NCBI RefSeq assembly: GCF_008831285.2
Contig: NC_045138.2
Location: 6,789,205-6,849,204, forward strand
Reading direction: 5' to 3'
Origin: Nymphaea colorata
Lineage: Eukaryota; Streptophyta; Magnoliopsida; Nymphaeales; Nymphaeaceae
DNA length: 60,000 nt
Both the position numbers and the translations under genes were made by a program. Under the pieces are notes generated by a model. That model saw nothing but the letters and a program-made list of their open reading frames with translations, was not told the DNA's origin and made no database searches. This document shows positions 48,695 through 59,442 of the stretch, one piece after another. Numbering within the stretch: position 1 is the stretch's first letter; each line of letters begins with the position of its first letter.

Positions 48695-49516
48695 ATGGAA
48701 TCTTTACATGCTTTATCCAACATACGCAAAAAGTCTCGAACTATGATGAACAGCCTTAAACCTTCATCATTTGCAGCGTTTCCATGAAAATAATCTGTTG
48801 TTCCCTTCACCAGCGACAATATCCTTTTTTCCTCAGACTGCAACCATGTAATTTCATTTTCTGCATGCTCTACAAAATGTGTAAGAGTCTATGAAGTGTA
48901 ATTTTTTTCTATGATTTTCTTCTATGAATTGCATCCCTGAGTCCAAAAATTTCTTTGTTTTTAGCAGCATACCACCAAATTTTGATGCTGTACTTGTTAA
49001 CATGTTAGCATCAAACAGCTGCCTTTTTCGCATCTTCAAGCTCATTCCCAATCCCAGATACTACTTGTAAGCCCAAGCTTCGGAAATGATCTTCCGTCTC
49101 AAAGGGTGCATTTTCTTAATTTTCCTCAGAATTCAGGGTAGACATACTCTCACTTTCTTTTGTTGCTTTGCTTGCACGGACACCTTCAGATTGCATGATC
49201 TCTTGAACAACAAAGTGCAACAGAGTTGTTTTCCCATCTTTACATCAGCCAATTTTAATAATGTATCAAGTTTGAATCTTGAGCACTGCTACAGAAGGTC
49301 CCATCATTCATGCAGTTTCCAGATGTTTGAACAGCTCCCAGGAGTTTCCTAAAAAAACGATTGCCTTTGAGTTCTTCACAGGCTGCCTCTAAAAGTAGTA
49401 AAGGATGCTTTAATGTTAGTCATTTCCTATCCAAGAGTACACATAAAAAAACAATGCATCAAGCCGCTTAAAGGCAAAAGGTATGCCCACCGATGCCTCA
49501 AGAAACCATTCAGCAG
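48695..49516 (-). pseudogene. Captured formin FH2-domain fragment
   Basis: Reading minus, with several frameshifts: AEWFLEASVGIPFAFKRLDA, LEAACEELKGNRFF, KLLGAVQTSGNCMN, LGLQVVSGIGNELEDAKKAA, MLTSTASKFGG, EHAENEITWLQ, and EEKRILSLVKGTTDYFHG ... DEGLRLFIIVRDFLRMLDKA. This is the C-terminal half of a plant formin FH2 domain, the actin-nucleating module, in correct order over about 270 residues. No intron-sized interruption is seen, which fits capture from spliced RNA. Stops and frameshifts make it non-functional. The gene of origin is not in the window. Confidence 0.9.
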
Positions 49517-50135
49517 ACCCTAGCCGTGATAGTTCCCAGTATAGGTTTAGATTCTTCTTCAGAAGTTGGTTCCATCTTCAATAAGGTTTGAATTATTTCG
49601 ACATTGAGTTCATCACCATGTAGTTCAATCGACAGAGAGTTCATTTTCATTTTTGCGATGAACACTCCTTGTCGTCTGAATTCTGGTACGAAGACACCAG
49701 CAAGTCCACCTATCCAGCCCTTAGCTAGTTCGTCAGCACATTTCTTGAACTCTGACATAAACCTCTCTTTAGGTGCCTCCATCCCTATGTCCTTGACAAA
49801 CGAAAGTTCTGCATCTTGTAGTACAAATCTCCATAGCTGGTTGCAAGTGGTTTGAGCAGAAACATATCCAAATGCTGAAAGTGCCAAATGAGGTAATGGC
49901 CAGTGGTGCATTCTGAATATGCAATGATATAGCTCCCAGATTGCAGAGCTAACTGCACTTCCGTGATTTCCATATGACCAAGTCCAGCCAGAAAAGAAGG
50001 CAAAGCTGATTTAATAAAAACCAAGAACTTGTCTGAATCTGTGAAATCTGTTGCGAACAACTTCTGCAAACCTAATACAACTCCCTCTATGTCATGAGAA
50101 GAGTATGCACTCTTTGTGTTTGAAATCACCATCAA
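49510..50135 (-). pseudogene. Unrecognised captured coding fragment
   Basis: Two overlapping frames, 50135-49785 and 49911-49510, give protein-like text: DIEGVVLGLQKLFATDFTDS, DKFLVFIKSALPSFLAGLGH, then LQDAELSFVKDIGMEAPKER, FMSEFKKCADELAKG and SLSIELHGDELNVEIIQTLL. It looks like an alpha-helical, possibly HEAT/ARM-type protein, but I recognise no family. It ends within a few bases of the start of the formin fragment, so two different host sequences may be joined here, or an unknown part of the same host. Confidence 0.5.
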
Positions 50136-50272
50136 TGTCTTGAAGAGTATGCCCTTTCTGAACTCTCGTTACACTCCTTGAAGGCATTAACAATAGCTAT
50201 TGTGAATTTCAAAATCTGTGGTATATAAACTTCGTGAGTGCAGAACCTTTGACATGGTGATGACAAGGTGCT

Positions 50273-51004
50273 TCAGATAGTGTACAGTGGCTCTCCAAGC
50301 AGTCCAGAACCTGAAACTCTTGATAAATTTAGTTTTCCTTGGAGTCTGAGACTACTTTCCATCAATCCACAAAATGAAGTTATTGCCTGCTGTGCAAGGT
50401 GCTTCTGAAGTGCCTTTGATTGTGAATCCAATGGATAACCTTCCAATAGCAAAAGCAAGTAAGTTACCTGAGACACAGCACATCTCTTTTCACCCAACCC
50501 AAAAATGACTTCATATATTTGGATAGATGTAGATTGTGGGGCATCCATACGCAGAATACTCAACACTCGAGCCATCTTCCTTGGATAGGTAACATCATGT
50601 GCTGCTGGACTCCTACGTTCACCAATTTTAGTATCGTCGTTGGTGACTCTTTCACGCTCCTTGTTCCAAGGATCCTTGTTTGCTTCCTTCAGTGGAAGGA
50701 CTGGTGCCGTCAACCCAAAAATGACTTCATATATTTGGATAAATGTAGATTGTGGGGCATCCATACGCAGAATACTCCACACTTGAGCCATCTTCCTTGG
50801 ATAGCTAACATCATGTGCTGCTGGACTCCTACGCTCACCAATTTTAGTATCGTCAGTGGTGACTCTTTCGCGCTCCTTGTTCCAAGGATCCTTGTTCCAA
50901 GGATCCTTGTTTGCTTCCTTCAGTGGAAGGACTGGTGCCGTCAAGGACTCGACAAGCATTTTTTTGTTCTTAGTCAAGTATCTCTTCTGCTCCTCAAACT
51001 CCAT
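50273..51004 (-). pseudogene. Unrecognised open frame with in-frame tandem duplication
   Basis: A 243-codon frame starts MEFEEQKRYLTKNKKMLVES. It contains PRKMAQVWSILRMDAPQSTF, IQIYEVIFGL twice, and ends with KRCAVSQVTYLLLLLEGYPL, DSQSKALQKHLAQQAITSFC and LLGEPLYTI. The middle is a tandem duplication of 216 bp (50495-50710 and 50711-50941, the second with an additional 15-bp repeat giving DPWNKDPWNK). Both changes are multiples of three, so the frame is kept. No known domain was recognised. It may continue the captured sequence at 49510-50135. Confidence 0.5.
50495..50941. repeat. 216-bp tandem duplication (second copy 231 bp)
   Basis: Both copies begin CAACCCAAAAATGACTTC (50495 and 50711). 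They differ by a few substitutions plus the 15-bp direct repeat TTCCAAGGATCCTTG in the second copy. Confidence 0.93.
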
Positions 51005-51415
51005 TGCCGTCCCTTCAATACCTCCATCCTGGAACGAGTCGGCACTACCTGCCCCAATCGAGTGCTCGATGATGCTTGCTGCTGTGGCTCGACTCCAATG
51101 GGGCTTCTCAGGTTTACTGAGCCCCCTTTTTGCTTTCTAGTGTCACCATCCTTGCATCCTATGGCAGGGACGAAGGGATTGCCTGCATCAGCCCACCTTG
51201 CCGCCCCTTTTTCTCATTTAAACCCAACTTCTGCCTTTCGGTAGACATTCCAGGGTCGACGTCCTCATGGTTTCCTGCTCCCAACAAGGTTGAGTTCTGT
51301 CCATTCTCTTCCTCCACTCCTTCCTCCTGCCTGCGGTGAATCTGGTCAGCGTTCTTGGCGCATTCTTCTTTCTGCCAGTTCTGGTCAGGGTTCTTCTAAT
51401 TGCCGCAATATCCTA

Positions 51416-52096
51416 TCAATCACTTGCTGCCTCACATACCTTCCCTTCCAGTGTTAAGGCTGTTGCCAGAGCGACCTGGTGCTCTGCTGATCTCCCCTCA
51501 TTTGAATGATTAGAGGATCTTACCACTCTTTTATCCTGATACGAAGATGCAACAGAAACATCAGAAAATGTATGTGTACCTTGCCTTTTGAATGTTGGCG
51601 TGAGCTTCTGTAGGTCCTCTTCTTTGCTTCTTGTAATCCCTTGCATCACGACCTCTTTACAAAGGGAATTACAGTCGCTATCGTAAAACTCGAGTTGATG
51701 GAAGACCTTCTTAACCATTTCTTCATCTTGAGAGGCCGCCGCTATATGTGCTACTTGTTCTCCGTCCTTGTATGAGGACTCTGGAACGTTCACTGTACTA
51801 TTTAAAACCCTGCCAATTACTTTGTTGAGCAACTGTTCCAGCAAACCTCCAAAGACCTTTTGCTGGGCCATTATCACTCCCAATCCCTGATCCATGGATT
51901 CCAGGGGCTGCTTGATCCTCCCAACGCTCCTTTCCATCACCTCCATGTAATGGTCCATCATTTGGTGCTCTTCATCCAATTGGTTGCAGAAGGATTCAAG
52001 AGCTGTTTGATTCTCACATGAGAGATCCTTACAAGCTGGCACTTCTGGTCTGGCTAGGTTAGGAAGACGCCCAGCTCTGATACTATTGTTAGCCAC
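51416..52096 (-). CDS. First open frame of the gene-capturing LTR element (hypothetical)
   Basis: A 226-codon frame (MANNSIRAGRLPNLARPEVPA) starts in the 5' LTR and runs through the primer-site region. It includes a helical, probably coiled-coil stretch (CNQLDEEHQMMDHYMEVMER) and EEDLQKLTPTFKRQGTHTFS. Position right after the primer site is that of gag, but there is no gag signature or zinc knuckle. Either it is a gag-like leader product of this family or captured sequence. No function is assigned. Confidence 0.4.
   Translation of the reverse strand: MANNSIRAGRLPNLARPEVPACKDLSCENQTALESFCNQLDEEHQMMDHYMEVMERSVGRIKQPLESMDQGLGVIMAQQKVFGGLLEQLLNKVIGRVLNSTVNVPESSYKDGEQVAHIAAASQDEEMVKKVFHQLEFYDSDCNSLCKEVVMQGITRSKEEDLQKLTPTFKRQGTHTFSDVSVASSYQDKRVVRSSNHSNEGRSAEHQVALATALTLEGKVCEAASD
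52069..52086 (-). promoter_or_regulatory. Primer-binding site of the gene-capturing element
   Basis: On the minus strand the 5' LTR end GCTAACA is followed after one base by TAGTATCAGAGC, one mismatch from the initiator Met-tRNA primer site TGGTATCAGAGC. Confidence 0.8.
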
Positions 52097-52107
52097 TGCT
52101 AACCTTG
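52087..52107 (-). repeat. 5' LTR of the gene-capturing element, U5-end piece
   Basis: TGTTAGCCACTGCTAACCTTG in plus orientation, the counterpart of 48236-48256. The rest of this LTR is at 59443-59626, displaced by the palindromic insertion; CCTTG is the duplicated target. Confidence 0.9.
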
Positions 52108-55100
52108 TGTTAACACCCCAAATTTTTTCACATCAAAATTGAAGCAATGTGAAAATTTCACAAAAGAATTGTGAAAATTTGCAATTTCAAAGCCAATTTC
52201 GAATCTAAAGAACAATTAGATTCAAATCGTGAATTTAACCCGATACACGAATCCCAATGCAGGATTACAAGTCCAAATTCAATTGCAAATGTCATTTGAA
52301 ATCCAAATCCAATTGCAAAATGCAAATTTTGACTTAGATCCAAGAATTGGATCTCATTCAGTCTAAAATGCTACGTGGGACCCACGTGTGGGCCCCACCT
52401 AGCCCGTGTGGTCAAGAGCCCCCCCAGGGGCCATGCCCCCTCCATGTCAAAAAAATAATAAATAAATATTTTCTCTCAAATTAATTGAAGAAAAGTCATT
52501 TTCAAGAAGAAATAAAGGAGAAACCTAAGAAAAGAGAGACATAATGTCTCTCTCTCTTCTTTAACCAGGTCCTCATTAAAGAAAAAAATCATTTTCAAGG
52601 AAGCAATTACTAGACTGGTCAAACTCACCTAACCTACTTAATCCAAGTAGGTTTGACCCGGGTGCACTCAAATGTGGTGCCAATTCCAGCTAGGTTCGGT
52701 CACCATGGGCTCAACACAGTCAAAACGTAAGTCTGTCTCATGATCCAATTAATGGACGAAAATAGACTTTGACCGAACCAAACCCACTTTGACTAAACTC
52801 AGTCAAAGTACAATTTAGCTCAATTAAGAGCTTTCTTGACCCAAATTTATCAAATTACCTCAAATAAAGTCAAACTACTTGCAAATGAGCTTTGACTTTG
52901 GTCAATTGGTCGAAATTGATCAATTTGGACAATTTTGCCCTTCTGCGGTCAACTTAAGCCTAAAATGGTTTATGAAAGGCAAATAAACATTTGAATTTGT
53001 CAAATGCATGAATCAAATACCAAATTTAAATTGAATTTCTCAAGTGAAAGTTTGATTCAGTTGAAATCCATTTTCAATCAAGTTTTGGACGAAAATACCC
53101 TTTTCGAACCAAATTTGATAAAATTTTTAAATTTTATTAAAATTTAAATTTAATTATCATAATTCAATGGCATTTGGAGCTTAGTAACTAGGTTTTAACC
53201 TTATAAGCTCGATTTGAAACAAAAAATAAATAAATAGTACAAAATAAGGGCAAAACCTTGTGCAAGGGCATTTTCGTCCAAAATTTTGGTCAAAATGGTC
53301 ACCTAGGTCTGAACCCATGTTGACCAAACCTAGCTCAGCCCACCTAGCTCGTGGAAATGGGCTGAGAAATGGTCAATTAGAGCCTTTAAAGTCTATTTAA
53401 CTCATTTTACAAGTCCCCAAGGTCTTAAGCAAGTTCTCAAGGTGAGTTAAGAAGGTGGTTGAACTCACCTCCTCCTCTATATAAACCTCCCCTTGGCCAC
53501 CAAGGGGGGGACGAAATTTTGGAGCATTCTATCAAATTGCTGCAGCCAAGGACCTAGGAGGGAGAAGCCAAGGAAGAGAGAAGAGGTTCGTCCAAGCCCC
53601 CTTCCCCTTTTTCTCCCATTCTCTTCTTCACTTTCTTTTATTCTCCCCATTGATTTTGCTAAGTTAGGGTGCTTAAGTGAACCCTTACTTAGGATTTTCA
53701 TGGTGAGAAGCCCTCTTTACCACTCCAAATTCCAGCAAGCAAGCTATTTCTTATTCTAGCTTTGCTAAGCTTGAATCCACGGTTGGATTCTTGCTTAGGA
53801 TTGCTTGAGTAAGAAAACAAGTGAAGACGAAGGACAAACATCAAGACCGACCGCAAGGTAGGTGATCTTAACTCACTTCTCTTCTACTTTAGCTTATTGT
53901 TGATTTATTTTAATTCCAGCAATTCGTGGGAGGGTTTATTTTCATTTGCTTACGGCTGGGAATGATGTCCAGCTAAGGGAAACCTACGCTTCAATGTACA
54001 TGTTAATGCATGCATATGTCGGTTTTTCTTAAATATGAACCCAAGTATCAAATTTTGAAATGGGCCCCAAGGCCACGTCCCTTTCAAAGGAATCAACTTA
54101 ATACCATTTTGAACTCCCTACTATGAGAGAATCCCACGGTGAGAGAGTGATTTTGCTACATCACGTATGATGAAAATGCCTATAAGGGATGGATACGTTT
54201 TTATGAATGTGATCCACCATTGCATGGCGAAATGATGACGAATAAGCTTGAGTATTGTTTTATTTTCTTTCTTATTCACAGTCATTTTGATTCATGTCTT
54301 TCAATTTAATTAATCAAGGGTAGTAGGGAAGATTTGAAACAAGTTTTCAATCTTCCTACATAAAAGAACCCAGCCATGAATCATCATGATTCATGAGTCA
54401 TGCGGTCCCTTGATAAAATTTCATTTTGAAAAGTAAGGTACGTATATGTATACATTGTTATATATGTACATATATGTATCTGATTTCTTGTCAAAAATTA
54501 CATTCCTCCCTTAAAATCAGGTTGGAACATGTTTCCAAATCGGTTTTTAAGGAAATGGGCCATTTTTATTGATTTTCCTAGTGCAAGACTATGAATCATT
54601 TTCATTTCATTTTTACTTAATTTCAGCAAATCCATACGTAAGATGTATGTATGTTGTTGAAATCAGATCATGTTTCATAGGAATTGGTTTAAGAATGTCA
54701 AAGTTTACATATTTGAAATACCAACTATCCTAGAATCATCCAAAAGAGTTGACGATCTCATTACTATCAAATCTGGAATTTGAATCTATTTGAAAGACTT
54801 GTCATTTCCATCTAAGAAACAACATATTTATTGGAATCAATGTCGACAATTTTCAGCTATTTAAATCAACACAATGTCTGATTTTTAGCTATTTTGAGAC
54901 AAAAGTGGATGTCCTCCACGTCTCCCATCCATTTCAAAGATTTAACTTGACATCATTTATATATTTTCACCATTTTGATAATTTTATGTCAAGCCTCAAG
55001 CTTATGGACTACATCTCTAATTCATGTGCTTAATCATATAATGATCACATATAGAGAAAGTCCTACATTTTAATCAATCTTCATGCATAGATTGTATGAC

Positions 55101-55712
55101 GTGCAATACGGACTTTGAGAGATTATGGGGGAGTGAAGAATGTATGTTTCATATGAATGAATCTTGAGGAATTATGAGAGAGAGAAGAATAAATGTTCCA
55201 TATAGTTTCCATTCTCGTTTCATGCATTCACTTTCACTCAAAATCAATGGCACCACATGCACATTCTCAAGAAATTAAGTGATTCAAATTTAAGTTGCAA
55301 AAAGTGACCAAGTCATATTGCAATGAGAATTTGTAAACCTCACTTAACTTCAAAAGAAAACACAAGCAATGCATTTATAATCTTTTGGCCAAAGTGCATT
55401 TGAAAAACAACATGTTTTCTAACAATTTGGAACCTATGTTCTTTCAAAAGAATGAATTCTACAAATCACATGATTTGACAAAAGAAGAGTTCAAAATCAA
55501 TTTTTATCATAAGATGATCATCATCATCTAGAGTTCACAACAAAGAACTCAATTCCAAATCTTCAAAAATCCTCAAGAATTATGTGTTTCAAATAACACC
55601 AAAACAAAGGTTTTTTAAACCAACTTGAAAACCCCCAATATTCAAATTCATTTATTCAAAAAAATGAATTTCGGTTCTTGAATCCAAAACCTCAATGCAT
55701 AAGCATATAGGA
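52108..55712 (+). repeat. Left arm of the palindrome (3605 bp)
   Basis: It pairs with 55863-59437. Differences seen by eye include an insertion of about 26 bp after position 52337 (GATCCAAGAATTGG... is absent from the right arm) and scattered single-base changes. It contains no recognisable gene; one open frame (53493-53759) follows the TATA motif and is mirrored in the other arm. Confidence 0.95.
53478..53485 (+). promoter_or_regulatory. TATA motif in left arm, pointing to the apex
   Basis: TATATAAA within CCTCCTCTATATAAACCTCC, about 1.37 kb from the terminus, followed by a leader containing GACGAAATTTTGGAGC. A promoter is inferred from motif and position only. Confidence 0.6.
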
Positions 55713-55862
55713 ACGGTCGAAAGGCGGCAGGAACAAGGAGGTCGAAAGGCGGCAGGAACGGTTGGACCGCATTTCGACCTCCTTGTTCCTGCCGCCTTTA
55801 ACAGGTGTAATTAGACCAAGGACTAAGGATCATTTGGATCATATATGAGTTATTGATGTAAG
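55713..55862. repeat. Palindrome apex with nested small hairpin
   Basis: 150 bp of unpaired spacer. GGTCGAAAGGCGGCAGGAAC occurs directly at 55715 and 55740, and 55720-55747 is repeated in reverse at 55772-55799 (28 bp, perfect). It is more GC-rich than the arms. Confidence 0.9.
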
Positions 55863-58800
55863 TCCTATATGCTTATGCATTGAGGTTTTGGATTCAAGAA
55901 CCGAAATTCATTTTTTTGAATAAATGAATTTGAATATTGGGGGTTTTCAAGTTGGTTTAAAAAACCTTTGTTTTGGTGTTATTTGAAACACATAATTCTT
56001 GAGGATTTTTGAAGATTTGGAATTGAGTTCTTTGTTGTGAACTCTAGATGATGATGATCATCTTATGATAAAAATTGATTTTGAACTCTTCTTTTGTCGA
56101 TTTGTAGAATTCATTCTTTTGAAAGAACATAGGTTCCAAATTGTTAGAAAACATGTTGTTTTTCAAATGCACTTTGGCCAAAAGATTATGAATGCATTGC
56201 TTGTGTTTTCTTTTGAAGTTAAGGGAGGTTTACAAATTCTCATTGCAATATGACTTGGTCACTTTTTGCAACTTAAATTTGAATCACTTAATTTCTTGAG
56301 AATGTGCATGTGGTGCCATTGATTTTGAGTGAAAGTGAATGCATGAAACGAGAATGGAAACTATATGGAACATTTATTCTTCTCTCTCTCATAATTCCTC
56401 AAGATTCATTCATATGAAACATACATTCTTCACTCCCCCATAATCTCTCAAAGTCCGTATTGCACGTCATACAATCTATGCATGAAGATTGATTAAAATG
56501 TAGGACTTTCTCTATATGTGATCATTATATGATTAAGCACATGAATTAGAGATGTAGTCCATAAGCTTGAGGCTTGACATAAAATTATCAAAATGGTGAA
56601 AATATATAAATGATGTCAAGTTAAATCTTTGAAATGGATGGGAGACGTGGAGGACATCCACTTTTGTCTCAAAATAGCTAAAAATCAGACATTGTGTTGA
56701 TTTAAATAGCTGAAAATTGTCGACATTGATTCCAATAAATATGTTGTTTCTTAGATGGAAATGACAAGTCTTTCAAATAGATTCAAATTTCAGATTTGAT
56801 AGTAATGAGATCGTCAACTCTTTTGGATGATTCTAGGATAGTTGGTATTTCAAATATGTAAACTTTGACATTCTTAAACCAATTCCTATGAAACATGATC
56901 TGATTTCAACAACATACATACATCTTACGTATGGATTTGCTGAAATTAAGTAAAAATGAAATGAAAATGATTCATAGTCTTGCACTAGGAAAATCAATAA
57001 AAATGGCCCATTTCCTTAAAAACCGATTTGGAAACATGTTCCAACCTGATTTTAAGGGAGGAATGTAATTTTTGACAAGAAATCAGATACATATATGTAC
57101 ATATATAACAATGTATACATATACGTACCTTACTTTTCAAAATGAAATTTTATCAAGGGACCGCATGACTCATGAATCATGATGATTCATGGCTGGGTTC
57201 TTTTATGTAGGAAGATTGAAAACTTGTTTCAAATCTTCCCTACTACCCTTGATTAATTAAATTGAAAGACATGAATCAAAATGACTGTGAATAAGAAAGA
57301 AAATAAAACAATACTCAAGCTTATTCGTCATCATTTCGCCATGCAATGGTGGATCACATTCATAAAAACGTATTCATCCCTTATAGGCATTTTCATCATA
57401 CGTGATGTAGCAAAATCACTCTCTCACCGTGGGATTCTCTCATAGTAGGGAGTTCAAAATGGTATTAAGTTGATTCCTTTGAAAGGGACATGGCCTTGGG
57501 GCCCATTTCAAAATTTGATACTTGGGTTCATATTTAAGAAAAACCGACATATGCATGCATTAACATGTACATTGAAGCGTAGGTTTCCCTTAGCTGGACA
57601 TCATTCCCAGCCGTAAGCAAATGAAAATAAACCCTCCCATGAATTGCTGGAATTAAAATAAATCAACAATAAGCTAAAGTAGAAGAGAAGTGAGTTAAGA
57701 TCACTTACCTTGCGGTCGGTCTTGATGATTGTCCTTCGTCTTCACTTGTTTTCTTACTCAAGCAATCCGAAGCAAGAATCCAACCGTGGATTCAAGCTTA
57801 GCAAAGCTAGAATAAGAAATAGCTTGCTTGCTGGAATTTGGAGTGGTAAAGAGGGCTTCTCACCACGAAAATCCTAAGTATGGGTTCACTTAAGCACCCT
57901 AACTTAGCAAAATCAATGGGGAGAATAGAAGAAAGTGAAGAAGAGAATGGGAGAAAAAGGGGAAGGGGGCTTGGACGAACCTCTTCTCTCTTCCTTGGCT
58001 TCTCTCTCTTAGGTCCTTGGCTGCAGCAATTTGATAGAATGCTCCAAAATTTCGTCCCTCCCCCTTGGTGGTCAAGGGGAGGTTTATATAGAGGAGGAGG
58101 TGGGTTCAACCACCTTCTTAACTCACCTTGGGAACTTGCTTAAGACCTTGGGGACTTGTAAAATGAGTTAAATAGACTTTAAAGGCTCTAATTGACCATT
58201 TCTCAGCCCATTTCCACGAGCTAGGTGGGCTGGGCTAGGTTTGGTCAACATGGGTTCAGACCTAGGTGACCATTTTGACCAAAATTTTGGACGAAAATGC
58301 CCTTGCACAGGGTTTTGCCCTTATTTTGTACTATTTATTTATTTTTTGTTTCAAATCGAGCTTATAAGGTTAAAACCTAGTTACTAAGCTCCAAATGCCA
58401 TTGAATTATGATAATTAAATTTAAATTTTAATAAAATTTAAAAATTTTATCAAATTTGGTTCGAAAAGGGTATTTTCGTCCAAAACTTGATTGAAAATGG
58501 ATTTCAACTGAATCAAACTTTCACTTGAGAAATTCAATTTAAATTTGGTATTTGATTCATGCATTTGACAAATTCAAATGTTTATTTGCCTTTCATAAAC
58601 CATTTTAGGTTTAAGTTGACCGCAGAAGGGCAAAATTGTCCAAATTGATCAATTTCGACCAATTGACCAAAGTCAAAGCTCATTTGCAAGTAGTTTGACT
58701 TTATTTGAGGTAATTTGATAAATTTGGGTCAAGAAAGCTCTTAATTGAGCTAAATTGTACTTTGACTGAGTTTAGTCAAAGTGGGTTTGGTTCGGTCAAA

Positions 58801-59437
58801 GTCTATTTTCGTCCATTAATTAGATCATGAGACAGACTTACGTTTTGACTGTGTTGAGCCCATGGTGACCGAACCTAGCTGGAATTGGCACCACATTTGA
58901 GTGCACCCGGGTCAAACCTACTTGGATTAAGTAGGTTAGGTGAGTTTGACCAGTCTAGTAATTGCTTCCTTGAAAATGATTTTTTTCTTTAAGGAGGACC
59001 TGGTTAAAGAAGAGAGAGAGACATTATGTCTCTCTTTTCTTAGGTTTCTCCTTTATTTCTTCTTGAAAATGACTTTTCTTCAATTAATTTGAGAGAAAAT
59101 ATTTATTTATTATTTTTTTGACATGGAGGGGGCATGGCCCCTGGGGGGGCTCTTGACCACACGGGCTAGGTGGGGCCCACACGTGGGTCCCACGTAGCAT
59201 TTTAGACCTAAGTCAAAATTTGCATTTTGCAATTGGATTTGGATTTCAAATGACATTTGCAATTGAATTTGGACTTGTAATCCTGCATTGGGATTCGTGT
59301 ATCGGGTTAAATTCACGATTTGAATCTAATTGTTCTTTAGATTCGAAATTGGCTTTGAAATTGCAAATTTTCACAATTCTTTTTTGAAATTTTCACATTG
59401 CTTCAATTTTGATGTGGAAAAATTTGGGGTGTTGACA
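55863..59437 (-). repeat. Right arm of the palindrome (3575 bp)
   Basis: Reverse complement of the left arm, starting TCCTATATGCTTATGC next to the apex and ending GGGGTGTTGACA. It is about 30 bp shorter than the left arm, mostly from one gap near its outer end. Confidence 0.95.
58083..58090 (-). promoter_or_regulatory. TATA motif in right arm, pointing to the apex
   Basis: TATATAAA on the minus strand, the mirror of 53478-53485, so transcription from it would run toward the apex and into the left arm. Confidence 0.6.
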
Positions 59438-59442
59438 CCTTG

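Larger units (their letters stand above)
52108..59437. mobile_element. 7330-bp palindromic (fold-back) element with LTR-like ends
   Basis: Left end TGTTAACACCCC, right end GGGGTGTTGACA; CCTTG is duplicated at 52103-52107 and 59438-59442. The left arm 52108-55712 and right arm 55863-59437 are inverted copies of about 3.6 kb at visibly very high identity, joined by a 150-bp apex. TG...CA ends and a 5-bp duplication are LTR-retrotransposon traits, but normal LTRs are direct, not inverted. Each arm resembles a long LTR or LTR plus leader (TATA motif about 1.37 kb in, then a stable leader). No gag, pol or transposase is present. It could be a fold-back DNA element instead; the integration traits argue for retroelement machinery (inference). 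Confidence 0.9.

Noticed and set aside
53493-53759. 88-codon open frame in the left arm, with a mirrored partner (57807-58109) in the right
   Set aside because: It is duplicated only because the arms are; it has no domain and lies in a presumed leader, so it is not called as a gene.
52108-59437. Palindrome as an assembly or library fold-back artefact
   Set aside because: Artefactual fold-backs give identical arms and no target duplication. Here the arms differ by substitutions and an indel, and the junctions show a clean 5-bp duplication inside a recognisable LTR. Read-level confirmation is still desirable.
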